Assembly: GCF_002744175.1 (NCBI RefSeq)
Contig: NZ_NKHF01000043.1
Span: 25,825-89,824 of the forward strand
Source of the DNA: Pseudoalteromonas piscicida
Lineage (GTDB): Bacteria; Pseudomonadota; Gammaproteobacteria; Enterobacterales; Alteromonadaceae
DNA length: 64,000 nt
Direction of reading: 5' to 3'
Part shown: positions 39,449 through 48,097 of the stretch, piece after piece
Numbering within the stretch: position 1 is the stretch's first letter
How the letters are laid out: the number at the start of each line of letters is the position of its first letter
The notes under the pieces: generated by a model
What the model was told of the DNA's origin: nothing
Seen by the model: the letters and a program-made list of their open reading frames with translations, nothing else
Databases searched by the model: none
Made by a program: the position numbers and the translations under genes

Positions 39449-39775
39449 TGTTTAATCCTTATTAAACTTTGGACACTAGTCTATCCGATTTGACGAGTGC
39501 AAATAAATATATCAATCTGCACCAAATTGATGCCACAGCCACATCAATCAATATGATGTAAACATACCGATATGTAATGACAACTCTCTTTTATTGAGAA
39601 GTTAATAAACGCTTACAACGGTCATAGCTTGGTGTGAAAGGGAGTATACGGTGTTCAGGTACAAAAAAATGTCAGAAAGTGTATCAAATTATTAAGCTGC
39701 TGAGTTTAGCCAAATGACTAAGCTCAGCATTATTGCAATATGTTAGGTAATTTAAGAGGGAAGCAAATACAGCTA
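39449..39775. other. Intergenic stretch with a hairpin
   Basis: These 327 bases lie upstream of the MlaC-like gene and downstream of the reductase gene (both minus). A 10-base stem CTGAGTTTAG/CTAAGCTCAG with one G-T pair (39700-39727) could end the reductase transcript, though no uridine run follows. The MlaC-like promoter must lie in the right-to-left reading of 39450-39600. No other feature is seen. Confidence 0.4.
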
Positions 39776-40747
39776 TTACATATCGACGGCGAAAAAAGCG
39801 ATATTGTCGCTACTTTCAAGTCGCTTGAGTGTTTCAATTAATGCATCGTTTTGTGGTGGAATTGATTCAAGCTGCGCAAGTGACACTTCGTTCTTCTCGA
39901 GCTTTTCAGCTAGGGCATTACCAATAAAAGCCATTCTTTGCTGCGCACAAACACTGTTAGACAACCAACTTCCACATAGCGAAACAATACCGATATTCGG
40001 GGCTTTCTTCATTAATACATCTTGTTCTATCGCTGGGAGGCCAGCTAAGCAACTGACTCGACCGCAAAAAGTTAAATGAGAAATTAACTGCTCAGTATGG
40101 CTGCCCGTCAAATCAAGTGCACCTTGGACTTCTGCTGCTCCAAAGTGCATCTGTAACGTATTAGCTAGCGTCGAGAAAGTATCTTCAGCGTAAACCACAT
40201 CGGCCCCAAGTCGTTCAAGGTGCTTTTTATGAGCGGGCTTAGAACAAGCAACCACTCCAAGTCCTAACTGCTTAGCAAACTGCACCGCCATCTGGCCTAC
40301 CGGGTGATGTGCTGACTCGATTAGCACCGTATCACCACTATTAAGCTGTAACTTAAACAATCCGATTAAGGCACACATTGCTGGTGCAATGGCCGCCGCA
40401 GTAAGTTTACCATCAACATTTTCTGACAACTGAGTTAACGCATGGCTCGGCACCAAAGCAAACTCACTCATGGTGCCCTGCTCGCGAATATCACCATGCC
40501 AAAAAACGCGCGTGCCAGGTTCTGGAAAACCTGTTTTACACGCTTTTTCAACGACACCTACCGCGTCGATTCCAAACACGCGGTTTGGGGTTTCTTCACA
40601 TGGACAACTCGCTACTTTGGTGTCGATAAAGCTTAAACCAACGTGCTCAACTTTGATCAGAACCTGATCATCCGTTGCCTCAGGTAAATTAATCTCTCCC
40701 TGTTCGAAGGTAAGTCCATTTGTATGATTGAATCGGACTGCTCTCAT
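39776..40747 (-). CDS. Quinone oxidoreductase/zinc-type alcohol dehydrogenase family protein
   Basis: This 323-residue medium-chain reductase has the GroES-like N-terminal part (VRFNHTNGLTFEQGEINLPEA, FGIDAVGVVEKA) and a Rossmann half (GDTVLIESAHHPVGQMAVQFAKQLGLGVVACSKPAHK). The structural and catalytic cysteine sets of zinc enzymes are missing, so it is likely a zinc-free NADPH quinone or enoyl reductase. The nucleotide loop AHHPVGQ departs from the usual GAGGVG. It is divergent from a LysR gene 168 bases away, which probably controls it. Confidence 0.82.
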   Translation of the reverse strand: MRAVRFNHTNGLTFEQGEINLPEATDDQVLIKVEHVGLSFIDTKVASCPCEETPNRVFGIDAVGVVEKACKTGFPEPGTRVFWHGDIREQGTMSEFALVPSHALTQLSENVDGKLTAAAIAPAMCALIGLFKLQLNSGDTVLIESAHHPVGQMAVQFAKQLGLGVVACSKPAHKKHLERLGADVVYAEDTFSTLANTLQMHFGAAEVQGALDLTGSHTEQLISHLTFCGRVSCLAGLPAIEQDVLMKKAPNIGIVSLCGSWLSNSVCAQQRMAFIGNALAEKLEKNEVSLAQLESIPPQNDALIETLKRLESSDNIAFFAVDM

Positions 40748-40915
40748 CTCTTGCCTTTATGCTTTGCGTAAAAATACAGTAATGCGACTAGTTTTTCTCA
40801 CTTCATTAAACCACTGTTAGCATTTTGCCACAACTTTATTAGTGGAAATATGCCCCTCGCAATTCCAATTGTTTAGTGTCACAATGGCATCAGTGTCAGT
40901 GAACTTTTTCAAATC

Positions 40916-41887
40916 ATGGATATTAGCAGCCGATTATTAATCTTTTTAGACGTTGTAGAGCGAGGCTCTTTTGCCAGTGCTGCCCAACTTCGCAATATTG
41001 ACCGTTCCGTGATCTCAAAGCAAATGACCAAATTAGAAGAAGAGCTCGGCGTGCGATTAATGAACCGAACCACCCGCTCCTTTTCTTTGACCTCGGCAGG
41101 CTCTGAAATGGTCAAAAAAGCACAAGAGCTGCGCCTATTGCTTAATGACACTCAACGAATTGCACAAAACTACCACTCAGAGCCAAAAGGCTTACTAAAA
41201 ATTGCTAGCTCAACCGTGGTTGGTCGCCGCTACGTGCAGCCTGTGATTAATGACTTTCAAAAGCGCTTTCCGCATGTTGAAGTTGAGCTGAGATTGGAAG
41301 ACCGGCTGGTGGATTTGGTCGGCGAAGGCTTTGATCTGGCTTTTCGCGTCGGCGAGCCAAAAGATTCATCTCTTATTGCACGTCGGATCGCTCGTAATCG
41401 CTTACTCATTTTAGCAAGCCCATCCTTTTTAAAAACACACGGCACTCCCACTACGCTTGAAGCGCTCAGCCAGTTGCCTGCAGCAACTTATGCCAGCGAC
41501 TCATTGCGTTTTACCAATATCACTTATCAAGATGAACAAGGGCAAGAACAACAAATGCCAGTTAAGAGTATCTTCAGAACCAATGATGGCGATAGCTTAA
41601 TGGAGAGCGTACTCTCGGGCACCTGTTATATTGTCGCACCCGCTTTTTTAGTTGGCAAAGAAGTCGCTAATGGTAAACTTCAGCCAATTTTGACCAATAT
41701 TAATCTGGTCGATTTTGCGGCTATGTATGCCCTCTATCCACATCGAGACTTGCCTGTAAGAACGCGGCTATTTTTAGACGCGTTTCGAGCGCATGTTGGT
41801 GAAGAAACACCTATCTGGGAAACTGAAATACCGGGTTTTGAAAACATGTATGGCTTTGTGCCACCTAAACCTATGCTGAAGTTTTAA
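40916..41887 (+). CDS. LysR family transcriptional regulator
   Basis: This 323-residue regulator has an N-terminal winged helix (LLIFLDVVERGSFASAAQLRNIDRSVISKQMTKLEEELGVRLMNRTTRSFSLT is the region 6-60) and a C-terminal effector domain of the PBP2 type (PKGLLKIASSTVVGRRYVQPVINDFQKRFP; LVDLVGEGFDLAFRVGEPKDSSLIARRI). This belongs to the CrgA/YafC-like group, whose members often control a divergent oxidoreductase gene, matching the reductase next door. The effector is unknown. Confidence 0.92.
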   Translation: MDISSRLLIFLDVVERGSFASAAQLRNIDRSVISKQMTKLEEELGVRLMNRTTRSFSLTSAGSEMVKKAQELRLLLNDTQRIAQNYHSEPKGLLKIASSTVVGRRYVQPVINDFQKRFPHVEVELRLEDRLVDLVGEGFDLAFRVGEPKDSSLIARRIARNRLLILASPSFLKTHGTPTTLEALSQLPAATYASDSLRFTNITYQDEQGQEQQMPVKSIFRTNDGDSLMESVLSGTCYIVAPAFLVGKEVANGKLQPILTNINLVDFAAMYALYPHRDLPVRTRLFLDAFRAHVGEETPIWETEIPGFENMYGFVPPKPMLKF

Positions 41888-41948
41888 CGACGCTAATAGG
41901 CTATTTCATCCTTCAGGTTGATTAGAGAATTAATTCAATGGGTATAAC

Positions 41949-43637
41949 CTATTTCCCGTCTAGACGTTTCATCGCACCTTTTACCATACTCTGCGAGCTC
42001 ATCCACTTAATACACTCACTCAAAGAAAGCGGCTCGCAGATCTGAAAGCCTTGTACATAAGGGCAATTTAAGCTGTTTAGATATTGTAGACAAGCATCAC
42101 TCTCGACCCCCTCAGCTACGATGCTACAGTTTAACTTTCGTGCAAGGAACATACTGGTTTCAACGATGGCTTGATCTTTCTCACTCTCATGACTCAGGCT
42201 AACAAACGAGCCGTCTATTTTAATTTGTGAAATAGGCAACTCTTTTAAAATTGAAAATGACGAAAATCCAGTACCAAAATCGTCAATACTGACCGAAAAG
42301 CCCATGTCTATTAAGGTTTCAATGAGGCTGCGTGCTTTTTTAACCTCCTGCATTACTGTGCTTTCTGTCAACTCAAAAACAATGTGGGTAGGATCAACTC
42401 GATGACTATCGATCAACATCGCCAAGGTATTAATTAAATTTTGCTCCACAAAGTCTTGGCAAGAAAGGTTGATATGCACCTCAAGTCTTGGATTCACCTC
42501 TATTAAAATAGCGAGATCTTGAAATACCCGATTGATCACAAACGCGCTTAACTGCCGAATTAAGTTATTGCGCTCGGCTAGCTCAATAAATTGTTCAGGC
42601 ATGATCATTGAACCGTCGGCTTGAGGCCACCTAAGTAACGCTTCAACGCCATGTATATCACCGCTTTTTGAGCAAATAATAGGTTGATAATAAAGAGTGA
42701 GCTCTCCGCGAGCCAAAGCAGCCTTTAAACGAGTAAGTAATTGAAACTCCGCTTCAACCCCTTCGTGCAATTCTTCATCAAAGATAACGATGCTTTGACG
42801 ACTATGCTTTGCAGAGTACATCGCAATATCGGCTTGCTTTAAAAGCTCAAACACATCAAGCTGACGCTGCTCCGTCCACAGGCTTGCTCCCGCACTGTAG
42901 GTTACATCTAATTGCAACTCTTCTATCTCTATTCCTGATTTAAGCTCACTTAACAGCGCATTATTTTGTGAATAGATACAATTCACATCTATGACATCCA
43001 TAATGATAATAAACTCATCGCCGCCCATGCGATAAAGCTGGCTTTGGGGTAATAGCGCCCCACGCATTCTATTGGCAAGTTCAATTAAAAATTTATCACC
43101 AAAAAAGTGCCCTTTTGCATCATTAATTTGCTTAAAGTTATTGAGATCAACGAGAATTACACTGAAATCAAGCTGTTGTTGTTTGCGTTCGTTTATCGCA
43201 TCAATACACCTTTGACGGTTTTCAAGATCAGTCAGAAAGTCATGTTCAGCATTATATTTTGCTTGGGTCGCAATTTCGTTTAACTCTCTCAAACTACTTA
43301 AGCTAAGACAATTTACTACAAAGACAAAAATTGACCCCAAAAATAAAATTAAGCTCAACCCCTGCTCAATGATGCTGACACTATCTATATGCTCAAATAA
43401 AAAGTAGGCAAAACTTAAATAGCCTAATTCAAACATCGCCATCAAGATAAGTAATACACGCCATCCCACCGATGAAGTCAATCGACATGTTTTAATTGCT
43501 GGAGAAAACGCCAATCCCATGATAAAGCTGCCAGCCAGTACTAATAAGAGTGCAATCAAAGGAATTATCGTGAATGGAGTACAATGCTTACAGTATAGAT
43601 AATAATTCTCGTCCTGCTCGGGACACAGAAAAATCAA
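41949..43637 (-). CDS. Membrane GGDEF-EAL cyclic-di-GMP enzyme
   Basis: This 562-residue protein has three hydrophobic helices (about residues 21-45, 60-83, 91-110), a GGDEF domain with the intact MGGDEF at 204-209, and an EAL domain (GVEALLRW near 330; HINLSCQDF; FELTESTVMQE; SIDDFGTGFSS; VAEGVES) with the metal and catalytic residues of an active phosphodiesterase. Both synthesis and breakdown of c-di-GMP are possible. The upstream stop leaves only a TTG (43637) before a Met at about residue 40, so the start is uncertain. The first 20 residues hold an odd CPEQ...CKHC cluster. Confidence 0.88.
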   Translation of the reverse strand: MIFLCPEQDENYYLYCKHCTPFTIIPLIALLLVLAGSFIMGLAFSPAIKTCRLTSSVGWRVLLILMAMFELGYLSFAYFLFEHIDSVSIIEQGLSLILFLGSIFVFVVNCLSLSSLRELNEIATQAKYNAEHDFLTDLENRQRCIDAINERKQQQLDFSVILVDLNNFKQINDAKGHFFGDKFLIELANRMRGALLPQSQLYRMGGDEFIIIMDVIDVNCIYSQNNALLSELKSGIEIEELQLDVTYSAGASLWTEQRQLDVFELLKQADIAMYSAKHSRQSIVIFDEELHEGVEAEFQLLTRLKAALARGELTLYYQPIICSKSGDIHGVEALLRWPQADGSMIMPEQFIELAERNNLIRQLSAFVINRVFQDLAILIEVNPRLEVHINLSCQDFVEQNLINTLAMLIDSHRVDPTHIVFELTESTVMQEVKKARSLIETLIDMGFSVSIDDFGTGFSSFSILKELPISQIKIDGSFVSLSHESEKDQAIVETSMFLARKLNCSIVAEGVESDACLQYLNSLNCPYVQGFQICEPLSLSECIKWMSSQSMVKGAMKRLDGK

Positions 43638-43661
43638 ATGAGGTAGGTTGCAAGTGGATCC

Positions 43662-43680
43662 GCGGGCTTATCAGGCCCGC
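43662..43680 (-). terminator. GC-rich hairpin after the YdcH-family gene
   Basis: Stem GCGGGC/GCCCGC with a seven-base loop 15 bases past the stop of the small YdcH-family gene. No U-run follows, so termination would be weak, leaving read-through into the GGDEF-EAL gene possible. Confidence 0.45.
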
Positions 43681-43694
43681 AGCATTACTAACGG

Positions 43695-43937
43695 TTAGTC
43701 AGCACCTTTAAGAATGCTATATAGTTGGTCTTTTAACCATAAACGTTTTTTCTTCAAAGACTCTAAGTATTCGTCGCTAGAATGCTCTACACCATCCTCG
43801 ATCCGAATTACTTCGTTGTCGACTTCATGATAATCTTTAAAAAGCTTTGAAAAATGTCCGTCTGATAATTTTAATTCATGAATTTTATCTTTAAATTCTG
43901 GCAGTTCTTTAGCTAGGCTGTGGCGTTCAATATTCAT
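43695..43937 (-). CDS. YdcH (DUF465) family small protein
   Basis: This 80-residue helical protein matches the DUF465/YdcH family closely: HSLAKELPEFKDKIHELKLS, DGHFSKLFKDYHEVDNEVIRIE, SSDEYLESLKKKRLWLKDQLY. The ATG at 43937 (MNIERHSL) gives the family length; upstream in-frame codons to 43997 add an unrelated tail. Function is unknown. A coiled-coil hairpin is predicted from the heptad-like pattern. Confidence 0.9.
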   Translation of the reverse strand: MNIERHSLAKELPEFKDKIHELKLSDGHFSKLFKDYHEVDNEVIRIEDGVEHSSDEYLESLKKKRLWLKDQLYSILKGAD

Positions 43938-44467
43938 CGTATTCATCCCATTGAGAGTGGTCTTGTGAAAACGCATTCGAGTCTTGAGTAGACCCAATCA
44001 ATGCGCCGTTAGTGACAGTGTTTTCTTATACACAGATGAAGTTACTGTCTGATTGGGCCTGTTTTCATAGTACGCCTCTAGCCACTTTGGATCTTGATCT
44101 AACGCAAATCAGTAACAGTTACCGAGATAACCTGAGTTTCGGATAATTAATGCCTTTATAGTAGCCAGTTGTAGCACTGACTACGTTGAATTCACTTCCT
44201 ATAGCCAGCTACTGGTGCGTAGATTCGCCTTACCTACACAGATGTAGGTATCAGGGCGGTAGCAGAGCGCGAGAATGGGGTTCCCCCCAAAACTCTCTGG
44301 TTAGATATCAAAATTTGCCGCTTCTTTATACTATACCCGCCATAAAATCTAGGACCTTTGACCACATTCTGAGGGTTTCTCGCAAAGTCGCTAGCCGCCT
44401 AGATGCAATTGTTGTAAAATAACGGCGTTTCTAAGTAAATCTATCTAGCAACTTTTGAGGAAAACCT
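43938..44467. other. Intergenic stretch before purM
   Basis: About 530 bases with no convincing gene. It contains a repeat copy (44129-44170), a sequence GTTGAATTC beyond it that is shared with the copy at 46978, and the purM promoter region. A 78-codon open frame at 44186-44422 has a composition unlike the neighbours and no family resemblance. Confidence 0.5.
44129..44170 (+). repeat. Dispersed intergenic repeat, copy 3
   Basis: AACCTGAGTTTCGGATAATT then AATGCCTTTATAGTAGCCAGTT, differing at three positions from the copy at 27414. The downstream GTTGAATTC (44184-44192) is shared with the copy at 46978. Confidence 0.7.
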
Positions 44468-45520
44468 GTGAGCGAACAAAAACAGTCTCTTAGCTATAAA
44501 GACGCTGGCGTTGACATCGATGCGGGCAACGCATTGGTCGAAAGAATTAAAGGCGTAGTGAAAAAGACTCGTCGTCCTGAAGTAATGGGCGGCATCGGTG
44601 GTTTTGGTGCACTATGCGAACTTCCAACTGGATACAAAGAGCCTGTTTTGGTTGCTGGCACTGATGGTGTTGGTACTAAGCTACGCTTAGCTATCGATTT
44701 GAAAAAGCACGACACTGTCGGTATCGACCTCGTTGCTATGTGTGTAAATGATCTGATTGTCCAAGGTGCTGAACCCCTATTCTTCTTGGACTATTACGCA
44801 ACAGGAAAGCTAGATGTTGACGTTGCGGCAGACGTAGTGACAGGTATCGGTAAAGGTTGCGAACTATCTGGTTGTGCACTTATCGGTGGTGAAACAGCAG
44901 AAATGCCTGGCATGTACGAAGGCGATGACTACGATATGGCTGGCTTCTGCACAGGTGTGGTTGAAAAGTCTAAAATTATTGACGGCTCAAAAGTAGCGAC
45001 TGGCGATCAGCTTATCGCGCTTGGTTCAAGTGGTCCTCATTCAAACGGCTACTCACTAATTCGTAAAGTGCTTGAAGTATCTGGTGCAGATACCAATGCG
45101 GAATTCGAAGGTAAAACACTGGGCGAACATTTGCTTGAACCAACTCGAATCTACGTAAAACAGATCTTAGCATTACTAAAAGAAGTCGATGTCCACGCAC
45201 TTTCTCACATTACCGGTGGTGGCTTCTGGGAAAATATCCCTCGCGTATTACCTGAATCAGCAAAAGCAGTAATCAAAGGCGATAGCTGGCAATGGCCTGC
45301 AATCTTTAACTGGCTGCAAGAAAACGGCAATATCGCTACCCATGAAATGTATCGTACATTTAACTGCGGTGTTGGTATGGTTTTAGTGGTTCCTGCTGAC
45401 AAACTTGAACAAAGCCTTGAGATTCTGAAGGCCCAAGGCGAAAACGCTTGGCACATTGGTGAAATTCAAGACGCTCAAGCGGGCGAAGAACAGGTTGAAA
45501 TTTTAGGTGGTGCCGAGTAA
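44468..45520 (+). CDS. purM: Phosphoribosylformylglycinamidine cyclo-ligase (AIR synthetase)
   Basis: This 350-residue enzyme makes 5-aminoimidazole ribotide, step five of purine synthesis. Typical blocks are [21 protein letters not shown] at the start, [50 protein letters not shown], and [16 protein letters not shown]. Length matches E. coli PurM (345). The start is GTG with GAGG ahead of it. It overlaps purN by one base, forming the usual purMN operon. Confidence 0.97.
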   Translation: MSEQKQSLSYKDAGVDIDAGNALVERIKGVVKKTRRPEVMGGIGGFGALCELPTGYKEPVLVAGTDGVGTKLRLAIDLKKHDTVGIDLVAMCVNDLIVQGAEPLFFLDYYATGKLDVDVAADVVTGIGKGCELSGCALIGGETAEMPGMYEGDDYDMAGFCTGVVEKSKIIDGSKVATGDQLIALGSSGPHSNGYSLIRKVLEVSGADTNAEFEGKTLGEHLLEPTRIYVKQILALLKEVDVHALSHITGGGFWENIPRVLPESAKAVIKGDSWQWPAIFNWLQENGNIATHEMYRTFNCGVGMVLVVPADKLEQSLEILKAQGENAWHIGEIQDAQAGEEQVEILGGAE

Positions 45521-46170
45521 TGGCACCAACTCGTCTGGTTGTTCTGATTTCTGGAAGTGGTTCAAACTTACAAGCCATCATAGATGCATGTAAAACAGGC
45601 TATATTAACGGTGAAATTGCTGCAGTGATCAGCAACAAAGCCGATGCGTATGGCCTGATCAGAGCACAAGAGGCTGGTATAACAACAGAAGTATTAGACC
45701 ACAAGCAGTTTGCCTCTCGCGAGGAATACGATACTGCGCTGGGTCAACTAATTGAGCGCTTTACACCAGAATTGGTTGTATTAGCTGGATTTATGCGTAT
45801 TCTAACTCCAACCTTAGTGCAAAAATTTAGAGGAAAAATGTTGAACATTCATCCTTCTTTGTTGCCTAAGTATCAAGGGCTGAACACCCACCAAAGAGCA
45901 ATCGATGCTAACGATGCGGAACATGGTGCAAGCGTTCACTTTGTCACAGAAGAGTTAGATGGTGGTCCTGTGGTCTGTCAGGCCAAAGTACCTATTCTTC
46001 CAGACGATACGGCAGAGTCGCTGGCGCAGCGTGTGCATAAGCAAGAACACATTCTCTATCCTTTGGTGGTCAAATGGTTCAGTGAACAAAGACTAACAAT
46101 GGAAGCAGACTATGCTGTTTTTGATAACAAAACCTTACCAGTTCAAGGTGCGCCGTACCCAGAAAAATAA
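45520..46170 (+). CDS. purN: Phosphoribosylglycinamide formyltransferase 1
   Basis: This 216-residue enzyme transfers a formyl group from 10-formyl-THF to GAR in purine synthesis. LVVLISGSGSNLQAII is the phosphate-binding start, LAGFMRIL and NIHPSLLPKYQGLNTHQRAI hold the catalytic Asn and His, and GASVHFVTEELDGGPVV the catalytic Asp. Translation is coupled to purM, and its 3' end overlaps the DUF3108 gene. Confidence 0.97.
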   Translation: MAPTRLVVLISGSGSNLQAIIDACKTGYINGEIAAVISNKADAYGLIRAQEAGITTEVLDHKQFASREEYDTALGQLIERFTPELVVLAGFMRILTPTLVQKFRGKMLNIHPSLLPKYQGLNTHQRAIDANDAEHGASVHFVTEELDGGPVVCQAKVPILPDDTAESLAQRVHKQEHILYPLVVKWFSEQRLTMEADYAVFDNKTLPVQGAPYPEK

Positions 46171-46879
46171 AAAATGGAGCGCTGTGCTAATTGGTATTAG
46201 CGCTCTACTTTCCACCACCACTTTTGCTAACTCCTTAAACGAATATCACGCAGAATATCAAGTCTCTCGCAAGGGCAAAGTGCATGGCACCGCAACGCGA
46301 GATCTGACAAAAGTCGCTGAATCAACTTATGCCGTTCGCTACAAGAGCGATATAGAGTGGATGATTTTTTCTGACGTGCGCACAGAAGAGTCTCTATTTA
46401 AGCTATCAGGACATACCGTGAGCCCATTGCATTACAGCATGAAGCGAGAAGGGACAGGTCCGGATAAAAACTATAAGATTAAGTTTGACCACCTCAATCA
46501 AGCCATCACGTCCAGTGAAGAAAAGTACCCGTTGAAGGTGAAATGGCTAGAGAACCAACAAGATCTTATTAGCTATCAAGTGCAGCTAAGAGAAGATTTA
46601 AAGTCCGGAAAAACCAAGCTTAGCTACCCGATTATTGACAAAAAAGGGAGTCAACGCAGCTATGACTTTGAAATCGCAGGTGAAGAAACTATCACCCTGC
46701 CCTTTGGTAATGTAAAGACTATAAAAGTAAAGCGCATCTACGATGATAGTGATCGTCAAGCGATTGCGTGGTTCGCGCCAGATTATGACCATATGCTGGT
46801 AAAAATGTATAAGGGGAAAGACGGCGTTGAACAATTTCAGATTGAGCTGACCAACTACCAACCAAACTCTAAAAGCTGA
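46148..46879 (+). CDS. Exported DUF3108 protein
   Basis: This 243-residue protein is a DUF3108 member: LNEYHAEYQVSRKGKVHGTATRDL, SPLHYSMKREGTGPDKNYKIKFD, YQVQLREDL, YDFEIAGEETITLPFG, WFAPDYDHMLVKM. Starting at the GTG 46148 gives MRRTQKNKKWSAVLIGISAL with cleavage after TFA, a good signal peptide; the ATG at 46112 would add 12 residues nested in purN. Relatives with this domain are exported proteins of unknown function, found next to purMN in related genera. A terminator follows. Confidence 0.8.
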   Translation: MRRTQKNKKWSAVLIGISALLSTTTFANSLNEYHAEYQVSRKGKVHGTATRDLTKVAESTYAVRYKSDIEWMIFSDVRTEESLFKLSGHTVSPLHYSMKREGTGPDKNYKIKFDHLNQAITSSEEKYPLKVKWLENQQDLISYQVQLREDLKSGKTKLSYPIIDKKGSQRSYDFEIAGEETITLPFGNVKTIKVKRIYDDSDRQAIAWFAPDYDHMLVKMYKGKDGVEQFQIELTNYQPNSKS

Positions 46880-46929
46880 TATGGTCCACGTAAAATAACA
46901 TTGTCAATGTCACTCGTGCACTTTAAAAC

Positions 46930-46958
46930 AGTCCGGCATAGCAGGTGTCGGACTTTTT
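46930..46958 (+). terminator. Rho-independent terminator of purMN-DUF3108
   Basis: Stem AGTCCG/CGGACT with a 13-base loop, followed by TTTTTATACC, 50 bases after the last stop codon. Confidence 0.7.
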
Positions 46959-46977
46959 ATACCAATTTGCTTTATTA

Positions 46978-47018
46978 AACTGAGCTTCGGATAATTGATA
47001 CCTTTCTAGCAGCCAGTT
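46978..47018 (+). repeat. Dispersed intergenic repeat, copy 4
   Basis: AACTGAGCTTCGGATAATTG, then ATACCTTTCTAGCAGCCAGTT. Like copy 3 it is followed by ...GCGTTGAATTC (to 47041). Confidence 0.7.
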
Positions 47019-47120
47019 TTAACGCTAACCGCGTTGAATTCTCTTATCAAATTGAGAAAATATTAAAACTACGTGGTATTACGTGCATCAGGCAGCCATG
47101 CCACGCATAGGCCACTTAGA

Positions 47121-48095
47121 TTAGTTACTCGTCATTTCGTTAGAGTAGACGGTCACTTGATTACGCCCACTCTCTTTAGAAACATACAGTGCACTATCTG
47201 CGGCTTCAATCCATTGTTCATGCTTTTCAAAAGATTCTTCATAGGCCGCAACGCCAAGACTAACGGTGATGTTGATTTGATGCTCATCATAGTAAATTGA
47301 CGAGTTTTCAATCAGTGAACGTAGCCTTTCAGCAAACACTACGGCGCCTTTTACATCAGTATCAAGCAAGGTCACCGCAAACTCTTCGCCACCATAACGT
47401 CCTGCTGTGTCGGTTTCTCTGAGTGTTTTTCTCAGTAGATCAGAAATATGGCGAATGGCTTCATCTCCACCACTATGTCCGTACTCATCATTGATCCGTT
47501 TAAAATGATCGATATCAAACATTAGCAATGCGCTTTGTCCTTGATTACGCTTTAAACGCTTAAACTCTTGCTTTAAACTTTCTTCCCAGAAGCCGCGGTT
47601 ATGCAGTTGAGTTAAGCTGTCTGTACGGCTTATTTTCTCTAGCTGTCTATTTAGCGACTCAAGTTCAATCTTGTTAATTGCTTCATCGGTAACATCGTAA
47701 ATGATCACACAAATATGCCCAACATCTCCCGTTACAGTCGTAAGTGGAATGAAAGTAGCGTTTTGATACATATAATCGGCTTTACCTGTGATCGGCCGAT
47801 AATTTTTAAACCGAAAAATATAGGGCTGTTGCTCCCAAATGGTGAACGAGCGATTTTTTAATACAAATACAGGTTCAGCTTTAGATCTAAACCACTGCTC
47901 ATCAATACTGGGGAATAGATCAAAAATATCCTTGTCTTTTACAGCGCTTGGCAACAAGCCTGAATGGTTTTCCATAAAACCATTCCAGATACATACCTTG
48001 TAATCACGATCAAGCACCACCAAGCCTACGTCTACAGTGTTAAACATATCCATTAACCAATGGATTTCATTCATATCAAAATCGGCTGCTGGCAT
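47121..48095 (-). CDS. PAS-GGDEF diguanylate cyclase
   Basis: This 324-residue cytoplasmic protein has an N-terminal PAS domain (about residues 8-130; [29 protein letters not shown]) and a GGDEF domain ([52 protein letters not shown]). The signature GGEEF is active in known enzymes, so c-di-GMP synthesis is expected. It lies two bases after a response-regulator gene on the same strand; the two probably form one phosphorelay-linked output, though no histidine kinase is adjacent. Confidence 0.92.
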   Translation of the reverse strand: [324 protein letters not shown]

Positions 48096-48097
48096 AG

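Noticed and set aside
44230..44300. Possible tRNA-like or structured RNA before purM (GGGTTCCCCCC)
   Set aside because: No cloverleaf could be drawn: acceptor and anticodon stems do not pair.
44186..44422. A 78-codon open frame upstream of purM
   Set aside because: It starts inside the tail of a dispersed repeat, has no ribosome site, and its composition (many Arg, Ser, Tyr, Cys) resembles non-coding DNA. It more likely belongs to the purM leader.
47073..47300. A 75-codon plus-strand frame antisense to the PAS-GGDEF gene
   Set aside because: It mostly lies antisense to the clear GGDEF coding region and has no ribosome site.
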